DNA of 21,298 bases from CAZVCJ01 sp964625745 (GCA_964625745.1 CAZVCJ010000061.1:1-21298), one strand, 5' to 3'; shown: positions 6,637 through 13,664, numbered from the stretch's first letter. The notes: generated by a model from the letters alone, not told the origin. Made by a program: numbers and translations.

Positions 6637-8187
6637 ATGGGCATTGAGGACAAAGTAGAGCAATTGCACCAGATGCGAGAGCAGGCCCGCCTGGGTGGCG
6701 GACAAGAGCGCATTGACCGCCAACACGCTGGCGGCAAGATGACCGCCCGCGAGCGGGTGGAGAAGCTGCTCGATCCCGGTTCCTTCCGCGAGCTGGACAT
6801 GTTCGCCGTGCACCGCGCCGTGGGCTTCGGCATGGAGGAGAGGAAATACCTGGGCGATAGCGTGGTCACCGGCTGGGGCACCATCAACGGCCGCCGGGTC
6901 TACGTCTTCTCCCAGGATTTCACCGTCTTCGGCGGCAGCCTCTCCGAGGTGCACGCCGAGAAGGTGTGCAAGATCATGGACCTGGCCATGAAGAGCGGCG
7001 CGCCCGTCATCGGCCTCAACGACTCCGGCGGCGCTCGCATTCAGGAGGGGGTCGTGTCCCTGGCCGGCTACGCCTACATCTTTCTGCGCAATGTCCTGGC
7101 CTCTGGCGTCATCCCCCAGATCTCGGCCGTCATGGGGCCCTGCGCGGGCGGCGCTGTCTACTCCCCGGCCATGACCGACTTTATCCTGATGACCAAGGAG
7201 ACCAGTCACATGTTCATCACTGGTCCCGACGTCATTCGGGCCGTCACTCACCAGGAGGTGAGCTTCGAGGAACTGGGCGGGGCCATGGCCCACGCCTCCA
7301 AGAGCGGCGTGGCCCACTTCGCTGCCGAGAACGAGGAGCACTGCCTGGCCCTCACTCGCCAACTGTTGAGCTACATCCCCCAGAACAACCTGGAAGACCC
7401 GCCCTTCGTCCCCACCGCCGACCCGGAGGGGCGGATGGACGAGGAACTGAAGACCATCATCCCCGACAACCCCACCAGAGCCTACGACGTGAAAGACGTC
7501 ATCCGCCACGTGGTGGACGACGGGCAGTTCCTGGAGGTGCACGAGCACTGGGCGCAGAACATCGTCGTGGGGTTTGCCCGACTGGGCGGCTTCAGCGTGG
7601 GTATCGTCGCCCAGCAGCCGATGATCATGGCTGGGGTGCTGGACATTGACGCCTCCAGAAAGGGCGGCCGCTTTGTCCGCTTCTGCGACGCCTTCAATAT
7701 CCCCATCGTCACCTTCGTGGACGTGCCGGGCTTCCTGCCGGGGGTGGAGCAGGAGCATGGCGGGATCATCCTCAATGGGGCCAAACTGCTCTATGCCTAC
7801 TGCGAGGCTACCGTCCCCAAGATCACCATCATCACCCGCAAGGCCTACGGCGGGGCCTACGACGTGATGAGCTCCAAGCACATTCGAGGGGACATCTCCT
7901 ACGCCTGGCCCACGGCGGAGATTGCGGTGATGGGGCCGGAGGGGGCGGTCAATATCGTCTTCCGCAAGGAAATCGCTGCGGCCGAGGATCCTGATGCGGA
8001 GCGGGAGCGGCTGGTGCAGGAGTACCGCGAGCAGTTCGCTAACCCCTACATTGCTGCTGCCCGAGGCTACGTGGACGACGTCATTGAGCCGCAGGAAACC
8101 CGGCCCCGTCTCATCGAGGCGCTGACGTTCCTTCAGAACAAGCGGGATACGAACCCACCGAAGAAGCATGGGAATATACCGCTATGA
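6637..8187 (+). CDS. Methylmalonyl-CoA/propionyl-CoA carboxyltransferase (12S transcarboxylase / MmdA / PccB type)
   Basis: This 516-residue carboxyltransferase has two crotonase-like halves. The N half carries GGARIQEGVVSLAGYA and ISAVMGPCAGGAVY, the acyl-CoA oxyanion region. The C half carries KAYGGAYDVM and WPTAEIAVMGPEGAV, the carboxybiotin site. The Asp in GGAYD (about residue 409) appears to match the residue that favours propionyl- over acetyl-CoA in PccB, so methylmalonyl-CoA/propionyl-CoA is the likely couple. The length matches the 12S subunit of transcarboxylase. ATG with GGGGAGG at 6624-6630 is a sound start. It heads an operon with a 5S-type carboxyltransferase and a biotin carrier. 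A propionyl-CoA carboxylase beta subunit remains possible if a biotin carboxylase is encoded elsewhere. Confidence 0.93.
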   Translation: MGIEDKVEQLHQMREQARLGGGQERIDRQHAGGKMTARERVEKLLDPGSFRELDMFAVHRAVGFGMEERKYLGDSVVTGWGTINGRRVYVFSQDFTVFGGSLSEVHAEKVCKIMDLAMKSGAPVIGLNDSGGARIQEGVVSLAGYAYIFLRNVLASGVIPQISAVMGPCAGGAVYSPAMTDFILMTKETSHMFITGPDVIRAVTHQEVSFEELGGAMAHASKSGVAHFAAENEEHCLALTRQLLSYIPQNNLEDPPFVPTADPEGRMDEELKTIIPDNPTRAYDVKDVIRHVVDDGQFLEVHEHWAQNIVVGFARLGGFSVGIVAQQPMIMAGVLDIDASRKGGRFVRFCDAFNIPIVTFVDVPGFLPGVEQEHGGIILNGAKLLYAYCEATVPKITIITRKAYGGAYDVMSSKHIRGDISYAWPTAEIAVMGPEGAVNIVFRKEIAAAEDPDAERERLVQEYREQFANPYIAAARGYVDDVIEPQETRPRLIEALTFLQNKRDTNPPKKHGNIPL

Positions 8188-8218
8188 AATGATCAATGAG
8201 CAAATGACCAATGACCAA
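8185..8218 (+). repeat. Degenerate heptamer/octamer tandem repeat
   Basis: Starting at the carboxyltransferase stop codon, the sequence runs in 7-8 base units of the type CAATGAG, CAAATGAC, CAATGAC, CAAAT. A related array of ATGACCA-like units (minus strand) lies at 13588-13664, also between two genes. It resembles the short tandemly repeated sequences of cyanobacteria and Chloroflexota. Confidence 0.55.
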
Positions 8219-8235
8219 ATCGGAGGAGAAAGGAC

Positions 8236-8535
8236 ATGGCTAGATTGACGTTCAGTAAAGACAATTTGCCGACGCCGGAGGAATTTGAGCGGATACTGAA
8301 GGAGGCAATGGGGAAAAGCAGTCCGGTGGATGAATTGCTGGAAGTCGCGGAGGAATTGCGGGAATACGAACAGAAACACGGGATGACTTCAGATGAGTTC
8401 TACGAGCAGTTCCGGCAGGGCACGTTAGATGACGAATTGCAGCATTGCATCGGCTGGGCGGCTGCTTTTGAATCCTTCAATGGTTTCCGCTTTCCCCGCT
8501 CACATTCACATCGAGGGACGTGTGGAGGCTGCTGA
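8236..8535 (+). CDS. Small hypothetical protein (possible antitoxin-like), C-terminus possibly frameshifted
   Basis: This 99-residue product has GGAGGAGAAAGG just before the ATG. Residues 1-75 are acidic and helical, with the pattern VDELLEVAEELREYEQKHGM and SDEFYEQF, which recalls small antitoxin-type proteins of two-gene modules; I do not recognise a named family. The C-terminal tail (SHSHRGTCGGC) looks like out-of-frame reading. Dropping one C from the CCCC at about 8494-8497 would join residue ~86 to the neighbouring frame, which reads FPAHIHIEGRVEAAEPP and on to a natural end. So either two overlapping genes or one ~127-residue gene with a frameshift is present. Its location inside the carboxyltransferase operon does not reveal its role. 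Confidence 0.55.
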   Translation: MARLTFSKDNLPTPEEFERILKEAMGKSSPVDELLEVAEELREYEQKHGMTSDEFYEQFRQGTLDDELQHCIGWAAAFESFNGFRFPRSHSHRGTCGGC

Positions 8536-8620
8536 GCCACCTGACTTGAGCGACGTACTGCGCAAGATTGATGAACTGCTGTATCCAGACGGCCCCCAGG
8601 ATAACATGCTGAACAACTGA
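8480..8620 (+). CDS. Small hypothetical ORF overlapping the upstream gene
   Basis: This 46-residue frame is in +1 register relative to the gene before it. Its sequence (AHIHIEGRVEAAEPPDL, then SDVLRKIDELLYPDG) looks like genuine protein with an alternating beta strand followed by a helix. There is no SD before ATG 8480, which argues that it may be the natural C-terminus of the upstream ORF displaced by a one-base change rather than a separate gene. The next gene starts 20 bases after its stop, with a purine-rich ribosome site. Confidence 0.45.
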   Translation: MVSAFPAHIHIEGRVEAAEPPDLSDVLRKIDELLYPDGPQDNMLNN

Positions 8621-8640
8621 AGGAGAGGAGAAGGAAAGCG

Positions 8641-8958
8641 ATGCCCGAAAAAGTCAATATCGCCAAGGTTGCTGCTGGGCTGGCCGAGCCGTTCAAGCAC
8701 CTGGTGGTTGGGCAGGTAGACGATTACTGCGCCTATCTGGTCCGCATTGTGGGTACCTACCTCTTTCATCAGCATCCCAAAGATGAGATGTATCTGGTGC
8801 TGGAGGGGGAGATGGCCATAGACTACGCCGACGGCGTCAGTGTCACGCTGGAGCCGATGGAGAGCCTGGTCGTGCTGGCCGGTGAGAAGCACCGCTCCCG
8901 GTCGGAGCAGGGCGCGCTGGTGCTGATGTTCAAGGCGAGAGATCTGTTCGCGGAATAA
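8641..8958 (+). CDS. Single-domain cupin protein
   Basis: This 105-residue beta-barrel protein has cupin motif 1 HQHPKDEMYLVLEG (His43, His45 and Glu49 as metal ligands) and motif 2 EPMESLVVLAGEKH (His84 as the fourth ligand). A small cupin can be a metal-dependent isomerase or dioxygenase, or a small-molecule sensor; the sequence does not decide. The purine-rich AGGAGAGGAGAAGG precedes the ATG closely. It stands between the 12S- and 5S-type subunits, so a link to CoA-thioester or oxoacid handling is plausible but inferred. Its stop codon lies at the edge of an inverted repeat. Confidence 0.85.
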   Translation: MPEKVNIAKVAAGLAEPFKHLVVGQVDDYCAYLVRIVGTYLFHQHPKDEMYLVLEGEMAIDYADGVSVTLEPMESLVVLAGEKHRSRSEQGALVLMFKARDLFAE

Positions 8959-9010
8959 CACGGATCGGCAGGATTGGCGGATAGATCAGATCATCCTGTC
9001 AATCCGTGTT
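8957..9010 (+). repeat. Inverted repeat between cupin and carboxyltransferase genes
   Basis: The left arm (8957-8975, starting AACACGGATC) and right arm (8992-9010, ending ATCCGTGTT) pair at about 16 of 19 positions around a 16-base loop. It begins inside the cupin stop codon and ends three bases before the GGAGG of the next gene. This can fold in mRNA and could modulate expression of the downstream gene, or it may simply be a dispersed palindromic repeat. There is no T tract, so it is not a clear terminator. Confidence 0.6.
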
Positions 9011-9021
9011 CTGGAGGTAAC

Positions 9022-10536
9022 ATGACTAACCCTGTCAAAATCTGTGACCTGATGTTACGCGATGGCCACCAATCCCTGCTGGCCACTCGCATGCGCACTG
9101 ACGACATGCTGCCCATCGCCGAGAAGATTGACCAGGTGGGCTACTGGGCGGTGGAGATGTGGGGCGGCGCGACCTTCGACTCCGCCATGCGATTCCTGGG
9201 CGAAAACCCCTGGGACCGCATCCGCCGCCTCAAAGAACGCATGCCCAATACCCCCTTCCTGATGCTGCTGCGGGGCCAAAATATCGTTGGCTATCATCAC
9301 TACCCCGACGATGTGGTGGAGCGATTCGTCGTCCACGCCCACGCCAACGGCATAGACGTCTTCCGCATCTTCGACGCCCTCAACGACGTGCGCAACATGC
9401 GTTGGGCGATGGAGGTCGCCAAGCGGGAGGGAGCCCTCGTCCAGGCTTCCATCTGCTACACCATTGGCCCGCCTTACAGCATTGACTATTTCGTGAACCT
9501 GGCCCGCCAACTCGCCGTCATGGGAGCCGACACCATCTGCATCAAGGACATGGCCGGGCTGATCACCCCCTACGCAGCCTACGAACTGGTCCGCCGACTG
9601 AAGGCGGAACTGGATTTGCCCATTCACCTCCATTCCCACTCCACCAGCGGCATGGCCACCACCGCTCACCTGAAGGCAGTCGAGGCGGGAGTGGACATCG
9701 TGGACACTGCCATCTCGTCTCTCTCCCTCACGACCTCCCATCCTCCCACCGAGTCCATCGTTTCCATGTTGCAGGGGACGGAGCGAGATACAGGGTTCGA
9801 CCTGCGCCTGCTGGCCGAGATCGCCGCTTACTTCGCCGGAGTGCGCCGCAAGTATGCCAGCTTCGAGAGCGGCATGTTTGGGGTAGACGTGCGGGTGTTG
9901 CAGTATCAGATCCCGGGCGGGATGCTCTCCAACCTGGTCTCTCAGTTGCGGGGGCAGAACGCCGAGGACAAGTACGAGGCGGTGCTGGCGGAGGTGCCGC
10001 GCGTGCGGGCGGAACTGGGCTACCCACCGCTGGTGACTCCCTCCAGTCAAATTGTCGGCACCCAGGCCACCCTCAACGTGGTGCTGGGGGAGCGGTACAA
10101 GATCATCCCGGAGGAGGTCAGGCAGTACGTGCGGGGCTACTACGGCCGCCCGCCGGCCCCCATTGACCCTGAGGTGAAGCGGCTGGCTATCGGCGACGAG
10201 GAGCCTATTGAGTGCCGCCCCGCTGACCTGATTCCGCTGGGGATGGAGAAAGCGCGGGAAGAGATCGGCAAGCTGGCGCGGAGCGAGGAAGACGTGATCT
10301 CCTATGCTCTGTTCCCGCAGGTAGCTCGGCCCTTCCTGGAGCGGCGGGCCAGGGGCGGCGATGGGAGGGAGCCGGTGGTGGCTGCCATCACTGGGCTGCT
10401 GCTGAAGCGGCTGGAGGAACAGGCTGCGGCTGTCGCCATCCCTGCTGGTCCAGCGGTCTCTCCGTGGAAGATAGCCTGGCGGCCAGGGGCCGGTCGCTGG
10501 ATGGGGCTAATTGACGGCGCGGGAGGAACTAGATAG
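9022..10536 (+). CDS. oadA: OadA-like carboxyltransferase subunit (5S transcarboxylase / pyruvate carboxylase subunit B type), no biotin domain
   Basis: This 504-residue TIM-barrel carboxyltransferase acts on pyruvate/oxaloacetate. The metal-site RDGHQS has Asp14, HLHSHS has His204 and His206, and CIKDMAG has Lys175, which is carbamylated in this family. FDALNDVRNM and the PYC/OADA conserved domain follow to about residue 460. The short tail ends SPWKIAW and contains no biotin EAMKM motif, so it relies on the separate carrier gene; the length is that of a 5S subunit. I chose ATG 9022 because CTGGAGGT lies just upstream, although an in-frame ATG exists 48 bases earlier inside the inverted repeat. 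In decarboxylase pumps the partner would be a membrane OadB, which is not found here. Confidence 0.9.
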   Translation: MTNPVKICDLMLRDGHQSLLATRMRTDDMLPIAEKIDQVGYWAVEMWGGATFDSAMRFLGENPWDRIRRLKERMPNTPFLMLLRGQNIVGYHHYPDDVVERFVVHAHANGIDVFRIFDALNDVRNMRWAMEVAKREGALVQASICYTIGPPYSIDYFVNLARQLAVMGADTICIKDMAGLITPYAAYELVRRLKAELDLPIHLHSHSTSGMATTAHLKAVEAGVDIVDTAISSLSLTTSHPPTESIVSMLQGTERDTGFDLRLLAEIAAYFAGVRRKYASFESGMFGVDVRVLQYQIPGGMLSNLVSQLRGQNAEDKYEAVLAEVPRVRAELGYPPLVTPSSQIVGTQATLNVVLGERYKIIPEEVRQYVRGYYGRPPAPIDPEVKRLAIGDEEPIECRPADLIPLGMEKAREEIGKLARSEEDVISYALFPQVARPFLERRARGGDGREPVVAAITGLLLKRLEEQAAAVAIPAGPAVSPWKIAWRPGAGRWMGLIDGAGGTR

Positions 10537-10803
10537 ATGATCTATCTTATCCGGGAATATGCTACGCCACAACAGTTGACCGAGATGCTAGAGACCCTCG
10601 ACGTGTACGTCAAGTTGGCTGAGGATATCTGGGGAGCAGACTGGTTTCCTGCTACCCAGCAAGTCAGCTTTGAGGCTTTGATTAACATCCGCCCACGTCA
10701 GGGGAACCCTTCGATGATGATTCTGGATCCGAAAATCCGAGGGCGCGTTGAGGAGATTGCGCGTCGCTTGCTGGGAGACGTCACATGGACACCACCAAAT
10801 TAG
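10537..10803 (+). CDS. DUF5674-like small protein with apparent internal deletion
   Basis: This 88-residue protein starts directly after the carboxyltransferase stop (TAG then ATG), with GGAGG about 12 bases upstream. The N-terminus MIYLIREYATPQQ and the C-terminal IWGADWFPATQ, ALINIRPRQGN and DPKIRGRVEEIARRLLG resemble DUF5674 proteins as I remember them. Those are about 110 residues and carry a Gly-rich, Cys-containing segment between the two parts; here KLAEDIWGAD joins them directly, as if about 25-30 residues had been removed in frame. The function of the family is unknown. It overlaps the next gene by 19 bases, so translational coupling is likely. Confidence 0.65.
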   Translation: MIYLIREYATPQQLTEMLETLDVYVKLAEDIWGADWFPATQQVSFEALINIRPRQGNPSMMILDPKIRGRVEEIARRLLGDVTWTPPN

Positions 10804-11153
10804 ACGCCCTTCGAGAGCGGTATATGCAAGACAGGCTGCCCATACGTCTGGGAGGGCTGGCCACCAATCTGATGCGCATCGCATCGGTAGCCGAGCATCC
10901 GGGAAATCGCCAGGTCGTGGACCGCTTGCTGGAGGAAAGCAAGTTCTTCATCGAATGGACGGCACCAGATACCCCCCTGGATAAACAAGCGGCGCTGGTG
11001 GAATTGCAGGTCAAACTGGCCGTGTGGCACCACAGGTGGCCTCGTGACCTCGCTGACCAAACCAAGGAGGCTCACCTGGCCCGCGAAGCTCATACCTGGG
11101 CCGAGCGGGTGCTGGAGATGTCCGGTCTGCTGACCGAGGAGGGAGCGGAGTGA
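10785..11153 (+). CDS. Small helical protein of unknown function
   Basis: I do not recognise this 122-residue protein. It is charged, predicted mostly helical, has no Cys and no membrane segment, and carries the pattern LPIRLGGLATNLMRIASVAE, then LLEESKFFIEWTA and VELQVKLAVWHHRWPR. ATG 10785 has GGGAG about 7 bases upstream and lies inside the previous gene; its own stop overlaps the start of the biotin-carrier gene by four bases. Such tight packing between two catalytic or carrier subunits suggests a helper or assembly role for the carboxyltransferase complex, which is inference only. Confidence 0.7.
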   Translation: MDTTKLDALRERYMQDRLPIRLGGLATNLMRIASVAEHPGNRQVVDRLLEESKFFIEWTAPDTPLDKQAALVELQVKLAVWHHRWPRDLADQTKEAHLAREAHTWAERVLEMSGLLTEEGAE

Positions 11154-11641
11154 AGCGAGAATTCACTGTGATACTAGAGGGCAATGAGTATCCTGTGCTG
11201 GTCGAGGGCGACACCATCACTGTCAACGGCCGCCCCTTCAGCGTGGAGATCGCCGATGACGGCATGGTATTGGTAGACGGCATCGCCTACGACGCCACAC
11301 TGGAGGGAGAGACGGCGACAGTGAGCGGAGAGTCCTATGCGGTGCAGGTCAGCGGCCTGGCAATGACGCCTGTGGCTCCCCCGCCCGTAGTACCTGCCCC
11401 CGCTGCGGCTCCCGTAACCGAAGCCGGAACCGGCGCGGTGCTGGCGATCATGCCGGGCAGGATCATCCGCGTCGTGGTGGAGCCGGGCCAGAAAGTCGAG
11501 GAAGGAGACCCGGTCTGCGTGTTGGAGGCGATGAAAATGGAGAACGAGCTTCGTGCCCACCAGAGCGGCGCCGTGCGGGCGGTGCACGTGAAGCCGGGCG
11601 ACGACGTGGAGAAGGATCAGGTGTTGGTGGAGATTGAGTAA
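11150..11641 (+). CDS. Biotin carrier protein (biotin/lipoyl attachment domain; 1.3S type)
   Basis: This 163-residue protein has the biotinyl domain at the C-terminus. EAMKMEN places the biotinylated Lys at 129, about 35 residues from the end as is typical, preceded by IMPGRI. A Pro/Ala hinge (75-90) links it to an N-terminal beta-rich part (1-70) with repeated GE/GD turns, longer than in the 123-residue propionibacterial 1.3S subunit. Translation starts at GTG 11150, overlapping the TGA of the previous gene (GTGA), so it is coupled. It presumably shuttles carboxyl groups between the 12S- and 5S-type subunits encoded upstream. It is the last gene of the operon. Confidence 0.92.
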   Translation: MKREFTVILEGNEYPVLVEGDTITVNGRPFSVEIADDGMVLVDGIAYDATLEGETATVSGESYAVQVSGLAMTPVAPPPVVPAPAAAPVTEAGTGAVLAIMPGRIIRVVVEPGQKVEEGDPVCVLEAMKMENELRAHQSGAVRAVHVKPGDDVEKDQVLVEIE

Positions 11642-11653
11642 TCCAGGGGGAAT

Positions 11654-11699
11654 AGTCAAAGAAACAGCGGGCGCTCTCAGCGGAGGTGCCCGCTTGACT
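11654..11699. terminator. Hairpin between convergent operons
   Basis: AGCGGGC (11666-11672) pairs perfectly with GCCCGCT (11688-11694). An outer AGTCAA (11654-11659) can pair with TTGACT (11694-11699). It lies 12 bases after the biotin-carrier stop and 15 bases before the end of the convergent hydrolase gene, where a bidirectional terminator is expected. T tracts on either side are weak. Confidence 0.5.
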
Positions 11700-11713
11700 T
11701 TGCCGGCCCGCTG

Positions 11714-12334
11714 CTACGAGAGGAACGGATTGCTGCGCCGCTCGCGGCCGATGGTGGTGGCCGGGCCGTGGCCGGGATAGACCGTCGTTTCATCGGGCAG
11801 GGTCAGCAGCTTCTTTATGGATTCCATCAAGACGCGGTAATCGCCTCCAGGCAGGTCGTAGCGACCCATGCCCATGTTGAAAAGGACGTCGCCGTCGAAC
11901 AGCACGCCTTCCTCTTCGCTGTAGAGGCAGACGCTGCCCGGCGAGTGGCCCGGCGTGTGCAGCACCTTCAACTCGATCTCGCCCAGGGTAAGCACCTGGC
12001 CTTCCTCCAGGATCGTGTCGGCCGGGGGGCTGGCTTGGCCCATGATTCCGAAGAAGAAGGCTCCGCCGCCTTTGGTCAACATGGGTGCGTCGGCAGAATG
12101 GATGGCCAGTGATGCTCCCGTGGCTTTCACCACTTCCTCGTTGGCCAGGGTGTGGTCGAAGTGGCCATGGGTGTTGACGACGTATTTTATCTTCAAACCT
12201 AGTTGCTCCACCTCGGCCAGGATGCGCTTGGCATCCCCGCCGGGGTCAATGATGGCTCCCTCTTTTGTATCCTCGCAGCCCACGATGTAACAGTTGGTCT
12301 GGAGCGGGCCGACGTGCAGCATTTTTACTATCAA
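11714..12334 (-). CDS. MBL-fold metallo-hydrolase (glyoxalase II-like)
   Basis: This 206-residue metallo-beta-lactamase-fold enzyme has the metal motif THGHFDH (His56, His58, Asp60, His61), then HTPGHSPGS (His130), DGDVLF (Asp149) and YPGHGP (His189). This full two-metal set is typical of hydroxyacylglutathione hydrolase-like thioesterases; Chloroflexota use other thiols, so the real substrate is open. The frame begins at TTG 12334, and GGAGG (12340-12344 on this strand) sits five bases before it. The ATG at codon 5 would be too far from that SD. It lies downstream of the acyl-CoA dehydrogenase with a 95-base gap. Confidence 0.88.
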   Translation of the reverse strand: MIVKMLHVGPLQTNCYIVGCEDTKEGAIIDPGGDAKRILAEVEQLGLKIKYVVNTHGHFDHTLANEEVVKATGASLAIHSADAPMLTKGGGAFFFGIMGQASPPADTILEEGQVLTLGEIELKVLHTPGHSPGSVCLYSEEEGVLFDGDVLFNMGMGRYDLPGGDYRVLMESIKKLLTLPDETTVYPGHGPATTIGRERRSNPFLS

Positions 12335-12344
12335 GCTGTCCTCC
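12335..12344 (-). promoter_or_regulatory. Ribosome binding site deciding a TTG start
   Basis: GGAGG at 12344-12340 (minus strand), followed by ACAGC and TTG, gives ideal spacing and supports TTG initiation for the MBL-fold gene over the ATG 12 bases further in. Confidence 0.6.
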
Positions 12345-12429
12345 CGATTACGAATATTGGCACAGCCCCGGATAGCGTGCCCCCTACGTATGTAGCTTCA
12401 GTCTCCATTGTCAAGCGGCCTTCACTCTG

Positions 12430-13572
12430 CTACGCCCTCAACACCTGCCGGGCGATGACCAATCGCTGGATCTCGCTCGTCCCCTCGCCGATGGTGCACA
12501 GCCGCTGGTCGCGGTACATGCGCTCGACGTCGTACTCTCTCATGTACCCATAGCCGCCGTGGATCTGAATAGCCTTGTAGCAGGCCCGTTCCGCCGCTTC
12601 AGAGGCGTACATCTTGGCCATGGCTGCCTCTGTGGTGAAGCGCCTGCCTTGGTCTTTGAGCCAGGCAGCCCGGTAGACCAGCAGCCGGGCCGCATCTATC
12701 TCAGTGGCCATGTCGGCGATCATCCACTGGATGGCCTGGAAGTTGGCGATGGGCTGACCGAACTGCACTCGCTCCCTGGAGTAGGCAACAGCCTTCTCGT
12801 AGGCGCCCTGGGCCAATCCCAACGCCATGGCTCCAATGGCGATGCGCCCCGCATCGAGAGTGATCAAGAACTGTTTGAAGCCCTCCCCCTCTTTGCCCAG
12901 CAGGTTCTCTTGGGGAACACGGCAGTCCTCGAAGAAGAGCTCGCTGGTTACAGATCCTTTGAGTCCCATCTTCTCCTCGTCGCGCCCAGGGCGAAAGCCC
13001 GGCGCGCCCTTCTCCACGATGAAACTGCTGATGCCTCGCGTGCCCTTTTCTGGATCAGTCACGGCGGTTATCACCACTACGCCAGCTATGGACCCGTTGG
13101 TGATAAGGATCTTTTGGCCGTTGATGACCCACTCGTTGCCATCTAGCACGGCCTGGGTCTTGGTCGCTCCTGCGTCTGAGCCTGCCTCTGGCTCCGTCAG
13201 GCCAAAGGCGCCCAGCTTCTCGCCCTTGGCCAGAGGGACGAGGTACTTCCGTTTCTGCGCCTCGGTGCCGAAGAGGTAGATAGGCTCGGAGGCCAGAGAC
13301 GTGTGGGCATCCAAAGTGATGGCGGTGGAGCCGCAGGCGCGGGCGATCTCCTCCAGGGCGATGGCAAGGCTGACGTTGTCGGCCCCAGCCCCGCCGTATT
13401 CCTCAGGGATGGGAAGACCCAATAAACCCAGACGGGCCATCTTGCGGATGGTCTCCCAGGGGAACTCCCCTTTCTCGTCCGTCTCCTGAGCGATGGGCAT
13501 GATTTCCTTTTCGGCGAAGTCGCGCACCATCTTACGGATCATCTGTTGCTCTTCGTTGAGTTCGAAGTCCAT
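12430..13572 (-). CDS. Acyl-CoA dehydrogenase (short-chain/butyryl type)
   Basis: This 380-residue flavoenzyme oxidises acyl-CoA to enoyl-CoA and passes electrons to ETF. Family signatures are GLTEPEAGSDAG (124-135), KILITNG, IQIHGGYGYM and the C-terminal GEGTSEIQR. Glu363 there is at the position of the catalytic base in short-chain dehydrogenases. The ATG is preceded by AAGGAGGA, a strong SD. The length is normal. Substrate chain length and branching cannot be read. Near the carboxyltransferase operon it fits propionate or branched-chain acyl metabolism, but it is on the other strand. Confidence 0.95.
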   Translation of the reverse strand: MDFELNEEQQMIRKMVRDFAEKEIMPIAQETDEKGEFPWETIRKMARLGLLGLPIPEEYGGAGADNVSLAIALEEIARACGSTAITLDAHTSLASEPIYLFGTEAQKRKYLVPLAKGEKLGAFGLTEPEAGSDAGATKTQAVLDGNEWVINGQKILITNGSIAGVVVITAVTDPEKGTRGISSFIVEKGAPGFRPGRDEEKMGLKGSVTSELFFEDCRVPQENLLGKEGEGFKQFLITLDAGRIAIGAMALGLAQGAYEKAVAYSRERVQFGQPIANFQAIQWMIADMATEIDAARLLVYRAAWLKDQGRRFTTEAAMAKMYASEAAERACYKAIQIHGGYGYMREYDVERMYRDQRLCTIGEGTSEIQRLVIARQVLRA

Positions 13573-13587
13573 CTGATTCCTCCTTAA

Positions 13588-13664
13588 TGGTCGGATGGTC
13601 AGGCGGTCGGATAGTCCTTGGTCTGGTAGTCTTTGGTCATTGGTTCATTGTTCCATTGGTCATT
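13588..13664 (-). repeat. Degenerate 7-8 base tandem repeat between genes
   Basis: On the minus strand the units read ATGACCA, ATGGAACA, ATGAACCA, ATGACCAA, then GACCA-type units (AGACCAAGG, ACCATCCG, ACCATTAAGG) up to the SD of the acyl-CoA dehydrogenase. The last residues of the DUF2723 protein (KMTNGTMNQ) are encoded by the array, so the coding sequence runs into the repeat. It is related to the array at 8185-8218. Confidence 0.6.

Noticed and set aside
6610..8169. Long open frame (519 codons) antisense to the carboxyltransferase
   Set aside because: It mirrors a GC-rich conserved gene and encodes a His/Gly/Asp-rich product of no natural kind; the sense strand has all the family motifs.
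9055..10050. Antisense 331-codon frame within the OadA-like gene
   Set aside because: Shadow of strong codon bias in the real gene; the product has no recognisable fold.
9022..10536. Oxaloacetate decarboxylase sodium pump
   Set aside because: The alpha-type subunit is present, but no membrane beta subunit or gamma subunit gene lies in the cluster; the set fits transcarboxylase better.
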